Below are positions 46,444 to 57,677 of a stretch of DNA of 64,000 nucleotides, in pieces; positions within the stretch are counted from its first letter, which is position 1; each line of letters opens with the position of its first letter. Position numbers and translations under genes: made by a program. The DNA is from Symbiodinium natans (taxonomy: Eukaryota > Sar > Dinophyceae > Suessiales > Symbiodiniaceae), in NCBI GenBank assembly GCA_905221605.1, contig CAJNDS010000454.1, forward strand, positions 1-64,000, written 5' to 3'. A model generated the notes under the pieces. The model was not told where the DNA came from, did not search any database, and was given only the letters and a program-made list of their open reading frames with translations.

Positions 46444-48125
46444 TTAAAGGCTGTGCAGCACTCGCTCATGCCACACATGGAAGAGGCCGATTCCTGACTG
46501 GTGCAGGATGTAGCCAGCGAGGAAGGTCGCGGCAAAGCCCGCTATGTCTGAAGTGAACTTGTGGCGGATGAAGTAGGAGCACTGGAGTCGTTCCTAGCAC
46601 GTTTGCTCTGGCTTGAAAGGACAGGCTTCCACATGCTATAGAAATGATGCGCATGTATTCAAGAAAACCTGTTGCGCTACCTGCATATTTCCATATCTAT
46701 ATCTTTTTCTATATGTCGATATACTATTTTGCTACAAGTGAATCAAACGCGCCATGTACATGACTCGATCAGAACTTGTTCATGTAAGTGCAATACAGTT
46801 GTAGATGTTAGCAAACAGAGTGTTCTGTTGGGTCTTGTAAGGCTGGCAAACCTTGGAAGTGCGCAAAAACGCAAACGTCAAAGAGTTTCTGCATGTCACC
46901 TCATCATCCTCGCTCACACACACACACACACACACACCACAAAGCATCTGGCTCCGGCCTTGTACTGCTTCACATCTCGTGAAAACTTCTCATCCTGGGC
47001 ACTCGGCACGTTCAACGCATAGATGTCGCTGTGGACCACATGGTGGAGGGTATGCCATTGGATACAGGACTTGTGCGGCCACATCGTATGCACCACCACA
47101 TTGGGGCCGGAGGAGGCTGCGTGGAAGAAGAAGTAGGGGACGCAGGCCAGGGTGTTGCAGAAGAACAAGGTCCCTCCTTCGATCCAAGGCTCCCAAAGTC
47201 CGGCGGCAGGCGTTGTCGGATAGGTTCCCTTGCAAATGTGGTGCTCCAAGTGGACCAGACGATAAAGGGGCTGCACCTCGTGGTAGAGCTTATGAAGCCA
47301 TGCAAACTTGAACTGGACCATATGATGGAAGAACATGTGCTCCACAATGACTGCCACAAAGTGGATGTAGTGGAAGTGGCATCCCAAGCCCTCCTGTATC
47401 ATGGCCAAGGCAGTTTGCACTTGCAAAACCACCGCCAGCTGGGAGGTGGTGTAGAGAATCTCCATCACCGCTTCGGAGAAACTCAGGCGGCCGGCATTGC
47501 CGGCATCCTTCCGTCCAAGCATCTCATAGACCAGGCGATGGCCTTCACACCACAAAGGCGTAGTGACCAACAGGACCAAACCTAAGCCATAAAGCAGGAG
47601 CATGGTGTGCTTCACTGATGTTTCGATGGTACTCATGGGAAAGGTCATGTATCCCTGCCAAGCAGATGGCAAGAACTTCTCCACTACAAGTAGTCCCATA
47701 TAGCGGAGCGCCAACTGCGAGAAGGAAACCATTGCGATCCCCATCATCATCAACCAGTTGTTGAGCCAGCCAGCCACTACAGAGAAGGTCATTTGCAAGA
47801 TTTTTGCTCGAAACAGGTAGAAGTAGTAGATGAACCCCATGATCAAGGTTGGGAGGAGGGAGTAAAGCGCGATAAAGCGCTGATATTCCATTGAGAAGCC
47901 TGCCCACCTGTTCAAGCACACAACAAGAAGTACGTAGGCCAGCACATTCAGCACCAAAGTTTGAGCTGTCGGACTTGGCACAAAGAGCTCTCCGACCTCC
48001 TTGCTGGCTTCTGTATGCTTCTCCCAGTTTTGGACCAAGTGGAAGATGGCGACTTTCCACCCGGCCACATAAGACTGAAAGAACTTGCCCAGCACAGGCA
48101 GCTCAAAGAAAATCGGGAAGATCAT
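46444..48125 (-). CDS. Fatty-acid hydroxylase / sterol desaturase family membrane enzyme
   Basis: Di-iron membrane oxygenase of the FA_hydroxylase superfamily (sterol desaturases, alkylglycerol monooxygenase-like), probably in the ER; substrate unknown. Exon 1 (46959-48125) encodes 389 residues from the Met at 48125 (IFPIFFELPVLGKFF). An in-frame ATG at 48248 would add 41 less hydrophobic residues. Several membrane helices precede the three histidine boxes HKLYH (about residue 278), HLEHH (292) and HTLHH (358), all intact. The unspliced frame runs into a CA microsatellite and stops, but splicing AAG|GC at 46958 to CTAG|GAA at 46593 (365-base GC-AG intron) adds exon 2 (46444-46593): ERLQCSYFIRHKFTSDIAGF, then AATFLAGYILHQSGIGLFHV and TAA, giving about 438 residues. 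A MITE lies just upstream (48349-48492). Confidence 0.85.
46915..46937. repeat. CA microsatellite in intron
   Basis: Eleven CA units in the intron of the hydroxylase gene; read through, they would give a spurious Cys/Val tail. Confidence 0.95.
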
Positions 48126-48348
48126 GGGCGAAGTTGGCCGTGTGTGGCCCTGAGCACCTCTTGAACTGCCTGGGGAGACCTTCTCAGCCGAAAAGCTGAC
48201 GATCCAACAGAAATGAAAAGCTGCGCGCCTCTTTTCACAAGAAGACAAATAGATTCAAGACAGTGGCACTGTGTAGAACTACGTGCAAGTTCGAGATGAG
48301 ATCAGACGCAATCAATCTTCAGCTTCGATCCTCCAATCTGTCCCTCCA

Positions 48349-48492
48349 CTTGGAGGTTCATGGTACCTAGCAACCCAATAATGACTGCACTTATGACCCA
48401 ACTATAACCCTGCTAGGGTACTTAAGGGGCTTACATGTGGGTTTTCACTGCATGTAAAATGGGTTGCTAACTAAGTACCCTGAACCTCCAAG
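48349..48492 (-). mobile_element. MITE, copy B (144 bp, CA flanks)
   Basis: Terminal inverted repeats CTTGGAGGTTCATGGTACC / GGTAC..TGAACCTCCAAG type, with CA on both sides (48347-48348, 48493-48494). Its reverse complement aligns with copy A over most of its length (TAAGTACCCTA, GGGTTAT, GTCATAAGTGCAGTCAT). Confidence 0.85.
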
Positions 48493-49180
48493 CAAGATCT
48501 AGCCCCATGCATCCAAAGAGCAAACAAGCCTCCCTTCTCCACGGCCTTGACAAACTGCTCACACCTCAAAGAAACCAAATGGAACCAAACTGGTGACTCT
48601 AACGTCTGAGAACCGCGAAAGCCCTAAGCCTCCCAAGCCTTAAGCCGCCTCAAACGGTCTAGAGGGGGCCGGCGGCTCCTTGCAGAGTTTTCGGGCATCT
48701 ATTCAGATCAGGGTCCACACACCCCCACACCCTGAACTCCCAAGCTGCCGTTTTTCTTCCCAAGTCGACACGCGATCACGCGCAGAGGCCACTTCAGCAG
48801 AGCTTCTTCAAAGCAACTGCAGCATGTGGCAAAGTTGGGCGCCCCGAAACCACGGCTCCTGAGGTCCCTCGGAGGAGTTGTGGGCATAGGGCCTGAGGGA
48901 TTTTTCGCATCAGACCCTGAAACCATCAAATCCCGGAAGCCCGCCGAAGCTTCACGGCTGAGTCGCAGTGAGGTGGAGAAGGGCTTAGGCTTCAGGGTGT
49001 ACCGTGGACAGAGGCCATGGCAGCTGATTCGTTGTGGTTTTGCAGCTCGCCCGAAACGTTTATCACCATGTGTCACTCAACACTCTGAAAGAAACCTCAG
49101 AGCCATGGTGGCGCACGTGATCGGAGGCATCCGATCGATCGACCACAGCATCCGCAGCGACATTGAATAACTGCTTGGGG

Positions 49181-49393
49181 TTAAGTACGTACAACGTGAG
49201 TCGCACATGCCGCCATTCTAAGAAGCCGCGGTCGATCCTCGTATCCGGTCTTGAATTCGTGCTGCTCTAGTGCTTCCAACTCAGCACTGCCTTGCGTGAG
49301 GAAGAAGAAAGCTTGAGTTTTGAATGGAGCTTCTTTCTCACACTTGTCATGCTGCCAGGCCAGGGCTTGGGCTTCCAGTAGCACCACAAGCAA
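49181..49393 (-). CDS. Unrecognised open frame, possible terminal exon
   Basis: Minus-strand frame reading VLLEAQALAWQHDKCEKEAP, then FKTQAFFFLTQGSAELEALE, ending HVVRT and TAA. Composition is coding-like; no ATG near the start. No family is recognised. Confidence 0.33.
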   Translation of the reverse strand: MLVVLLEAQALAWQHDKCEKEAPFKTQAFFFLTQGSAELEALEQHEFKTGYEDRPRLLRMAACATHVVRT

Positions 49394-49652
49394 GTACCTT
49401 ACTTCTACGACTGCGACTCTGGGCTTTACGACTGCGACTCCTAGGCCTTTCTCTGCTCCCTCCTACTCAACGATAATGCTGTTGCTGCGTCTTGCTGCAT
49501 CTTCTGCTGTCAGACTTCATTGGGAGGATTGCAACCACCACGGTCATGCAACTACCTCACCACGGCACTTACAATCGTCCTAGCCATGGCCTTGGAGAGG
49601 CCTAAGCTCAGCGCTCTGCATACCCGCAGCCTGCATTGGCCCGCCCCCCCTT

Positions 49653-50003
49653 TCACTGGATCAGTTCTCCGGCAAACTTCCGGATGAGGCCATCCTCAGC
49701 GGAGCGCCGCAGGTAACCCCGGCTTGAAAAAGGGGGTTGTTTCGGGTTCGGGCCACTTATTAAGGCTCTTGGGAGCTTACACCACCTTGAAAGCTTCAGA
49801 GCGTCGCTATGTGCGAAGGAGCGTGCAGCATACAGTTTACGCTCAACCACTAGATCACACAAGGCTCGTATCCGCATCTTAAAGTACTTCAACCAACAAA
49901 CCACAGACTGTGAAACCCCAGTGTCCAGAGGCAGCATCTCATCCATGGACACGAGGTTGAACCTGCTCAGGCTCTGCAGTTTGGGCTTGCAGGTGTAGGC
50001 CAT
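49653..50003 (-). CDS. Unrecognised 116-residue open frame
   Basis: ATG at 50003. The first 73 residues (MAYTCKPKLQSLSRFNLVSM, then LKYFKMRIRALCDLVVERKL) look coding and end at a GTGGTGTAAG that could be a donor. The C-terminal part (YLRRSAEDGLIRKFAGELIQ, TGA) also looks coding, so the middle may be an in-frame intron. No family is recognised. Confidence 0.42.
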   Translation of the reverse strand: MAYTCKPKLQSLSRFNLVSMDEMLPLDTGVSQSVVCWLKYFKMRIRALCDLVVERKLYAARSFAHSDALKLSRWCKLPRALISGPNPKQPPFSSRGYLRRSAEDGLIRKFAGELIQ

Positions 50004-50089
50004 CGGGGTTGAGGTTAGAGGGTGGGATTCAGGGTTCGGTTCGAGGATTCTGTGGTGTAGTCTCTTGTTGGAGCTGTGGATGTTGAGAA

Positions 50090-50362
50090 TTAGGACGTAT
50101 CTTCTTTGGCACGAGGACCACGGCCGATACCCAGGCGAACAAACAGTGCAATTAAGACCACTTCAAAGAGCACTCCAAGAGCAGACTCAACGAGGGCAGC
50201 AACGAATGTTCTGCACTTCGCGAGGACATACCGGCAGACCCCGACTTGCAACCTCGCGACATGCAATATCTCCTTCGCGTGCAGTTGCGATGTTTTGGGT
50301 GCCGTCCTGCGCTTCCGTACTCTCCGGAGGGCACGGTGCCCAGGCAAGAGCGATGCGTGCAT
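50090..50362 (-). CDS. Small protein with C-terminal membrane helix, unrecognised
   Basis: A 90-codon frame. After a basic N-terminal half come VESALGVLFEVVLIALFVRL (a membrane helix) and GIGRGPRAKEDTS then TAA. Overlapping frames on both strands are open too, which lowers confidence. Confidence 0.3.
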   Translation of the reverse strand: MHASLLPGHRALRRVRKRRTAPKTSQLHAKEILHVARLQVGVCRYVLAKCRTFVAALVESALGVLFEVVLIALFVRLGIGRGPRAKEDTS

Positions 50363-51022
50363 GCAGAGTCATCGGCAGCTTTTTGGAACGTGTGCAGCGC
50401 CACCCACCGAGAAGGTCATCGAAATCGAGGCTCGTGCATGCAGATGCGCCCCACGGGGGTGACACCATCAACTCTCTTTACCCCAACGTAGCAACCCCTA
50501 GTGCAAGCACTGGTGCAATAAACACCAAGCTCTGATACCTGGAACTTCGAGCGGTGCAGGAAACAAGATGCAACGTCGCAAAACTGGAAGAGGAAAGCTA
50601 CGCATGTGCGCCTTTTTTCCCATTTTCCAACAGGCTGCTCAACCCATCCCTGAAACAAACGGATCTCCAGCTCCTGCAGAATTTGAGATCCGAGTTAAAG
50701 CCCCAAACCTTCAGACCCTTTGTGACCAGGGCGCTCGAGCACGAAGAAGAGGAAGTGCTTGAAGTTGCCTTGACCACTGGATGGGTTTCGCTGGCTCTCG
50801 GCTCTTGCTGCCAGGCCAATCTCAGATCTCGACAAATGGATCTTGGCTTTGGTCCAACCATGAAGTGTGTGTGCGGCTTGGGGAGGGGTCTCTCGAATCG
50901 GGGAAGGGGATGCTTTTTGTTTTTCTTTTCGTATCTATCCATAAGTTCTCTTCTGGTGGGCACTCCTCCCTCTCTTTTCATCACAAGGTTTAGGTCTTCT
51001 CTGCTGCTGGGTGGCAATTCAG

Positions 51023-51205
51023 GTGTGCCTCGGCGCCACTGTCGTGGATGAGCTGGAAATGGTGGACATACCTCAAACTCTGAAGGCCCACGGACCCTTA
51101 TTTGACACGCCGAAACCTCAAGCCCTCGAAACTTTTTCACAAGGCCTGCTCAAGAGCAGAAAGAGCTCAACGCCAAGCGGTGCTCTTTTAGGGCTTCGGG
51201 CTTAA
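51023..51205 (+). CDS. Candidate exon, unrecognised
   Basis: After a GCAATTCAG acceptor: VCLGATVVDELEMVDIPQTL K, then a less coding-like tail to a TAA. The first 21 codons are the supported part; the donor is unclear. Confidence 0.28.
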   Translation: MCLGATVVDELEMVDIPQTLKAHGPLFDTPKPQALETFSQGLLKSRKSSTPSGALLGLRA

Positions 51206-51620
51206 GGCTTCGGAGTCTTTGGCCGAGGGGTTTCGGGTTGCGAGCCGCTTGATGAAGGGTGCCACCGAGTGACGCATGCGCGTACACCCGGAAAAGGCGC
51301 CTGAGGATCTGGGCCAGTGCCTTGACTTGGTCTTGGTTCCAGGCCACTCTTATCGTTTAATAAGGTTGTCATGTTCAAGCTTTTTTGGGTCTATCCAGGA
51401 AGCGGCGACCATAAGCCCCAAAAACACTAAACTTGGACCACGGCCCTCAGATAGGCTCAAAACCAGGGCTGAGAGTCCGAAGCTCCCAGTCCCAAACTCG
51501 GCGACCGTATGCTGGACGGGCACAACTTCGATGCAAGGACAATGGGCTTTGGAACGCGTGTGGAACGGCCGGGACATTTCTTTCCACAACGCCCAGCAAA
51601 TCCTATGCACAAGCACAAAA

Positions 51621-51690
51621 AGATGAAGAAACTAAGAGTACCAAATTAACCCATCAGATGAAGAAACTAAGAGTACCAAATTAACCCATC
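51621..51690. repeat. Perfect 35-bp tandem duplication
   Basis: The unit begins AGATGAAGAAACTAAGAGTA and ends TTAACCCATC, present twice with no mismatch. Confidence 0.97.
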
Positions 51691-52378
51691 ACATGGCACG
51701 GGCTTTCGGCCCCTAAATCTTCTTCACTTGGGAAACCGCGAAACTGAGCCGTGTATCATTTGCTGACGATATCGAAGAAAGCTAACCCTTATACGAACAG
51801 GTTCCAAGAACTTTCTGCTCCCCAAACAGACCCTTCGAATTTTCTGGCCTGCTTTTGCGGAAGCCCTATTGCTGCATCTTCTTCCTGAACACCTAAGTCC
51901 TGGTCAGCTACGAACCCGATCCACTGCGTTCCGTTCGCCCAACCTCTGAGATGCTACTCGCCGCTACTCACAACTCCTTACCGTAAACAAATTCAGGGCC
52001 ACGAGGCATGAGGTATGTACATAAGCAGCGCGACCTGAATCCCGATGCTGAGCTCCGAAGTCTCCACCCTGCAGCTTCGGCGCTGGCCGAAGCTCTGGCG
52101 GCATGGGCGAGCCATCGGAGGGAAGGAGGTCCTTCCCGGGTCGTGCGGAGGGACTTCCAGGAGCTTGGGGCCGAGAATTGAAATTTTGAGGCAACTTCAG
52201 ACTTCAGGAAGCTTTCGCAGTGGAGCACATGGAGAAGAAAATCCTGAAAGCAAGGAAACTGCGCTAAGCTCAGGAAACAAGATTGTTGAATGTGATTTGG
52301 GCCTTTTGTCGTCATGTCGAATGCATCACTGACATCACGGCGAGCCTGCCCCCGAACCGAAGCCTGAAACCCTTGCAG

Positions 52379-54060
52379 CTAAACATGGCCAAACCTTGAA
52401 GTCCTGACTCCAAAACTTCTGTACACCTCGGCTTCTTCCAGTAGGCCTTTCCTTGCAGAAACGGACACTCGGCCAAGCTCTGCCCCCTCCTTGTCCAGCA
52501 GCTTCGCGTCCGCCCACTCCACGAGGCGCCTCATGTACTGCGGGGCGGGCCTCAGCTTTCGGAGCTTCTTCAGGCCTTGCAGAGGGTTGGTTGGGGGGGG
52601 TGGAGGGGCTGAGAAGGGGGATCCCCCAAGTGAGTGTTCTTTCATCGCCTCTGAGCTCTCCGAGCAAGGGCGTTCACCATCCCACAGATTGAGAACTTTG
52701 CTCTGCTCTCTCCGGGGCGCAGGAGCTCTGGCACAGTGGTTGTTTCATCCGCCCAGTGGTAGTGCACCTTCTCACCTCTCAGGGACTTTGTGGTAGGGTT
52801 TTCAGCGACCCAGTCATTCGAGAAATGGAAGGCTCGGAGCTCGGAGGGCTTGGAGCTGGAAAAGCCCGGCTTCCTTAGCGGACCCCTCAAGAAGCCCTGA
52901 ACCTGGGGAGGCTCGGGAAGGCAAATGCAGCAAGTGCAAGTCCCTCCTGAGCACCGAAGCGCTGCCTACCTATGCAACGGTCGAGAACACGGCTTCCACC
53001 AGCCCATACCAGCCCCAAAACCCTGAACCAAAGTTCTTGAAACAGCCGAGATTCGAAAAAAAACTTTCCCGAACCCTAAAAGTTCGCCGGCAACCTTGGG
53101 TCGAGGATTGAAAGGCTTTTGGCCAAAAAAACTGTTTTCCCTGCACATGCCGTTTAAAGCCGTTTAAAGCTTAGCAGTTTAACAACCATCCATCTTCAAG
53201 CGCGCCAGCCTGCAGACATGATTGGGCACGTGTGATCCGTACAGATGTCGCTGATGAAGCTCACCACACGAACCGCTTCCTTTCAGGGCCCAGAAGTAAA
53301 CATCCTCCTTCATCTACAGTCTGTTACACTGTGAGATACTGCCGCTGCCCCTCGCCAGGGGAGTGCTCCACCGATCAGCCAACATGAGCTCTCTCGGTCG
53401 TCCAGGAAAAACCCCCCCTCCTCAAAGATGACCTTGCTCTGGGAGGCAATCCACGTGTCCTGCTGGGCACGCGATGCAGCCCGGAAATTGCGCCAGCAAA
53501 CGTCTGTGCAGAGTCCTGAAACCCAAGCCCCAAAATCTCAGGCGCAAACGCATGTCCCAAGCCCGCGATTGGCCCCTCGTCCTCATCCACAGAGTTCGGG
53601 CGCTTCACGGAAGCACGGATGTCGGACGTCCCCAGGGTCTCCTAAACCCCCATCAACCCGAAACCCTGAATTTCGGGTTTAGGGTTTGGGGTTTAGGGTT
53701 TAGAGTTTAGGGTTTAGGGCTTAGGGTTTAGGGATGTACGGTTCAGTGCCAACTTCATGCTCGAAATCGCCTACCTTGAGACCCGGGGCCCAAGGAGGCA
53801 TACAGCTTTCAGGTAGAGATGCTGTCTCGTCACTTCTTGGCTCACATGCCACAAAGTACGCCGAAAAGCACGCAGACCTTTCAAGAAGATCCTGGTGCTC
53901 TCGTCGCTGGCACGTCACCCTCGCTCTGGGCGCCCACCTCCCATCCTCAACGCTACGACCCCGGAAGCCCTGATCCGCGAATAAGCGGGCTCGCCTGCGC
54001 TTGCAGGTGGAGAACATGGCCGCCGCGGTGCGGGGGCGGAATGGTCTGGGGCATCGTCTC
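52379..54060 (-). CDS. Unidentified gene of about eight exons
   Basis: Minus-strand exons in order: 53999-54060 (ETMPQTIPPPHRGGHVLHLQ), 53775-53906 (DESTRIFLKGLRAFRRTLWH...), 53563-53641 (ASVKRPNSVDEDEGPIA), 53340-53515 (VCWRNFRAASRAQQDTWIAS, then QSKVIFEEGGFFLDDRESS), 53214-53279 (EAVRVVSFISDICTDHTCPI), 52678-52848 (FHFSNDWVAENPTTKSLRGE, then KVHYHWADETTTVPELL) and 52379-about 52570 (LRKLRPAPQYMRRLVEWADA, then KLLDKEGAELGRVSVSARK). Phases agree from the third to the sixth listed exon and between the first two; the join from the second to the third needs a GTCTCA donor at 53781 rather than GTAGGC. Two donors are GC. Two implied introns (47 and 60 bases) are unusually short and should be doubted. 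No family is recognised; it appears soluble. Confidence 0.5.
53672..53733. repeat. TTTAGGG telomere-like array
   Basis: About nine units with TTTGGGG and CTTAGGG variants, lying in a putative intron of the 52.4-54.1 kb gene. Confidence 0.9.
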
Positions 54061-54069
54061 CTGTGGGGC

Positions 54070-56195
54070 ACATGGGTCCAGGTTTCGGCCATCTCAGAAT
54101 TAGGGTTCAGGGTTTTGGGGCCTTAAGGGTCCCTAGCAACATTGGAGGGCTGACCCCAAACCCCTGCAAGGAAAGCCGCCATGCCTGTCTGGTTCCTGCA
54201 GCTGAGCGCTGAAGAACCCTGCACCCCGAAGCCTGAACTCGTCCAAACTCCTGCAAAGACCCACGGTCCTGAGCCATGGCTAACGGGAGGAAAAAGACGG
54301 TGGAGTCTCGAGCCAAGCAGCCGCTCCCAAGAGACCTTCAGGCAAAGGGGTTGTAAATTGCATAGGATCGGGTTTTGGGCTCAGAATTTAGATTCTGCTA
54401 CGGTTTCGTGTAGAGCGCTGTTTCTGAAAAGCAGCGGTAAGCTATCAAAAGGCCCACCCCAAATCAACTCAATCTATATATCGACACACACTACTCCCGA
54501 GGGTCTTCATTCAATTGTGTTCCTGCCAGGAAAAAGGGTGGCTATGTGGCAGAGGCGATTCTGGGAAAGTTAAGAGCTGTTGCTTTGAAACATCTTTAGG
54601 CAGGTGGGATGCTTCTTCTTGGGGTTCCCACACGCTGCAACGCTGCAAACCTCAAACCCTAAACCTCTGAACCCTCTAAACCCTCGAAGCCCTCTACACC
54701 CTCTGCGTCCTAAGGCCCTAAGGGGGTAAGGCCGCTTGTAAAAAGATTCAGAACGGATGCTTTTGCGCAGCGCCGCGCAACGAAACGGGTGAGACGGCCC
54801 AGTTGCTTCGCAGGGGCCTGGTACTGGGACCTGTCGGGTCTAGGACAGGGTGTCAGATTTTGGTTGGGATTTTGGGTGGGGATTTTGGGTTTGGGCTTGA
54901 GGAGGCGATTAGGCGATTTAGGGGGCTTCCTTCGAGACGGAGCTCCTCGTCCCCGAGAACGTGGAGGTGAAACAACCTACCTACCTAGTCTTCGATACGG
55001 GCAATCGGTGCTGTTTCTCTTTGGTGCTACATGTCGAATTTCTGAAAATTCGGAGAATCTTAAGACAATTTAAGCAGCAGCTGCCGTATCCGACACATGG
55101 GCATGCAGAGAAGAAGCCATGCGATGCGAATGGGCTTTGACCTGCAGAGAGACGCAGGGAAAACCAACAGAAGGAGTGGTCACCGCCTAGCGTGCTCGAA
55201 CCATGTCAGGGATGTGGGCTTGGGGACTGCTCAAATGCCGTAGCAAGCATTGCAAGCACTTTGGCGCAACACTGACAGCCATTCTCCATGATGATCCTCG
55301 AAGCTTCGACGAATTTCACCTTGTTACCTTCTTTCCCCACACCACTTCTCCGCTCGATGTCCCTAAGACGCCCCTCCTAAGAAGAAAAAGCAAGGAAAGG
55401 AGCAGCCCTAGAGACAAAACCTTCTGCCGAGAATGCGCTAGACCTTGCTTGTGAGCGCCGTAGGCCGTAAACCCTTCCGAGCCTGGTGTCTCAGAACCCA
55501 GGACTGGGCTCGCCCCTGGCGGCTTCATGGAGCTGCTCTGAGATTGAGGGCGTGCTCGAGGGAAGCGTGCAACAGAAAGCATCTTCTGGTCAACAGACAC
55601 GCACATTCCCTTCTCCGAGGAATTCGATCGACTACGCAACGCATCCTCTGGCCTTTCCCCGGCATCTGCTGCGAGAAGGCAACTTCGCTTGTGGCACACT
55701 CGGGTCCCGGAGGCCTACAACCGGGCCTCAAACCCACAAAACGGGTGGCTCTGGACTTTTGCTCAAAGAGCAAACGGGGCCACGGGGCCTTGGGCTTCCG
55801 GGCTTGAAGCTTCAGGGACCCCCAGCCTCGTGGGTGAGGCTTTCGCGCTCTGGACGAAATGACAGGCCCGAAGCTTGAGGATTTTGAGCGGGATCGTTCA
55901 CTCCGGCTTTGAAGTTCGAATCTTTGGGGTGTGAGGGAGTGCAGCAAGGCCCCTCCGTCCTAACCGCGATCATCATCGGCACAATCGAGAGTTTGGACCA
56001 CCCCGAAGCCGAGCCTCAAAGCTCCCAAAGCCCCCCAAAGCCTGGCAATCCTATGACGTCCAGCCTGCCATAGCGCATCCAGCGGATCCATGCAGTAGGG
56101 AACTTGCGAACAAGCTCATCCCAGAACTTCGTATCCTGGCTGCGCGCTTCAGGCTTGTGCGACCTAGCCTGCAAGAGTCTTCTGATCAAAAGTAG
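54070..56195. other. No firmly supported gene
   Basis: The plus frame 55203-55454 (CKHFGATLTAILHDDPRSFD, then EFHLVTFFPH) is the most coding-like but has no recognised domain and no clear splice flanks. A decayed CCCTAAA-like patch lies at 54,650-54,700. Confidence 0.35.
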
Positions 56196-56201
56196 ACACA
56201 C

Positions 56202-56308
56202 CTGAAGATTAAGTGTCCCCTATGCAATGGGCATTTGTGCAAAAACATGTGCAAAAACGGGTGCAAGGCAAAGAGAAAGAAGAGCCCCACAAACGCCTAC
56301 GCTTCACT
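56202..56308 (+). CDS. Cysteine-rich exon, possible zinc-binding
   Basis: Plus strand, ending at a GTAAGG donor: LKIKCPLCNGHLCKNMCKNG, then CKAKRKKSPTNAYAS. Cysteines spaced C-x2-C-x4-C-x3-C-x3-C with a basic tail suggest metal or nucleic-acid binding, but no named finger fits exactly. It is partly built from a TGTGCAAAAA-type micro-repeat. The acceptor is uncertain (an AAG at 56,207 is possible). Confidence 0.35.
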
Positions 56309-57616
56309 GTAAGGTCCTCTCCTGCACTCCAGCCTTCTTTTTGCTTCAAAGCGAGAGGACGTGTGCGAGCTGAGGCTATCGGAATGTTCAGAGGGCCGAG
56401 CTCTAGGGTTTAGGGTTCTGGTTTGGGGTGTAGGGTTTGAAGCTCAAGCCCGGATCCGACCTCATGCAGGAACTTGGCCGCGAAACGGAAGGCAGCCATG
56501 TTACCTTCGTGGAGCTGTGGGGGGATCTTGAGGGCGTAGGGTTTCGGAAGTTTGGAAAGTGAGGTTTGGTGGTATCAGGTGCCGCAGGGAGCCAAAGCCA
56601 AAAAGGTATCAATCGTCTACCTGCAAGTTCTGTTTTTGGACTCCAAGCCCAATACCTTGGGAGCAACTGATGTGCACTAGGCACATCGAAAGTCCCTGCG
56701 ACCCCATGGAGGCGCATTTACTTTTGGGGGCCGGGGTTTCTTGTGCCACATGAAGGCACATGGGCTGGGAGGTTTGCATGCGGATTTGGGCTCACAAAAA
56801 AAAGGCCACAGCTCCCAACTGCTCCGGTGCACGCGTCATGGCCATCATCACGAAGCCTCGGCTCGATTTTCGCTTCATACTGGTGTTTGAGGCGTATTAG
56901 TGAGGAAAGGGCTCATGAAGCCGGACTTACACGGAGGCTACAGGTCGGTTGCCTTAGTCCCTCAGCCAGGCTACGAGTGTAGTGCACATCAATGCGCATG
57001 TGAACCAGCGCACCACAATGAAAGCACGGAGCACTGACGATGTTCACCCGTTCTCAACAAAACACGAAAGCAGGACCCAAGAAGCGGGCATTGCCTCGGA
57101 TGGCAGGCGCCGCGTGCTGGAGCGCCAGTCCCTCCTGACGGATGGCAAGGTTCACCTGAGCACACAGAGGGGCAGCTCTCGACCTTTCTTGCGGTTTTAG
57201 CACACAAGTCTGAGAGGTTTAGACTTTGGAGCGTCTAATCGGGCCGCAGGAAGCTTCAGCCCTCCTACCGCTGAAACAGCAAAAGCCATCCCAAACACAT
57301 AAAGCGTACGGCCTCAAAAGCCTGCTCTCTGAGGCGGGTCACCAAGTCTTCATCGCCCTTGAGCCGCATGGAGGCAAATTCCATGGCCCGCCAAGTCCTG
57401 AGCCAGCCCGGTCATCTCTTCGTACGGGCTTGGGCTTAGGAGGCTTAGGGTGCCTCAGGCCACTCAGAGTCCGTGGGTTTGGGTTCGTCAACATGAGGTG
57501 ATTGAAGTTTAGGGTCCAGCCTCTGGGACTCTGGGATCATCCAGCGAACCCTACAGATGGCGTCGAAGGCGGTCGAAGCCCGACTGAAGCTTGAAGCCAA
57601 ACCCCCGCAATCAACC

Positions 57617-57677
57617 CTCGACCCTCCGAACCCTCCGAACCCTCCGAACCCTCCGAACCCTCCGAACCCTCCGAACT
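57617..57677. repeat. 9-bp repeat CCCTCCGAA
   Basis: About six copies; reads as Pro-Pro-Asn on plus and Gly-Gly-Phe on minus. Confidence 0.95.

Noticed and set aside
46914-48248. Hydroxylase as a single-exon retrogene ending in Cys/Val repeats
   Set aside because: An in-phase downstream exon with proper splice flanks gives a better C-terminus, and no spliced-leader relic was found upstream.
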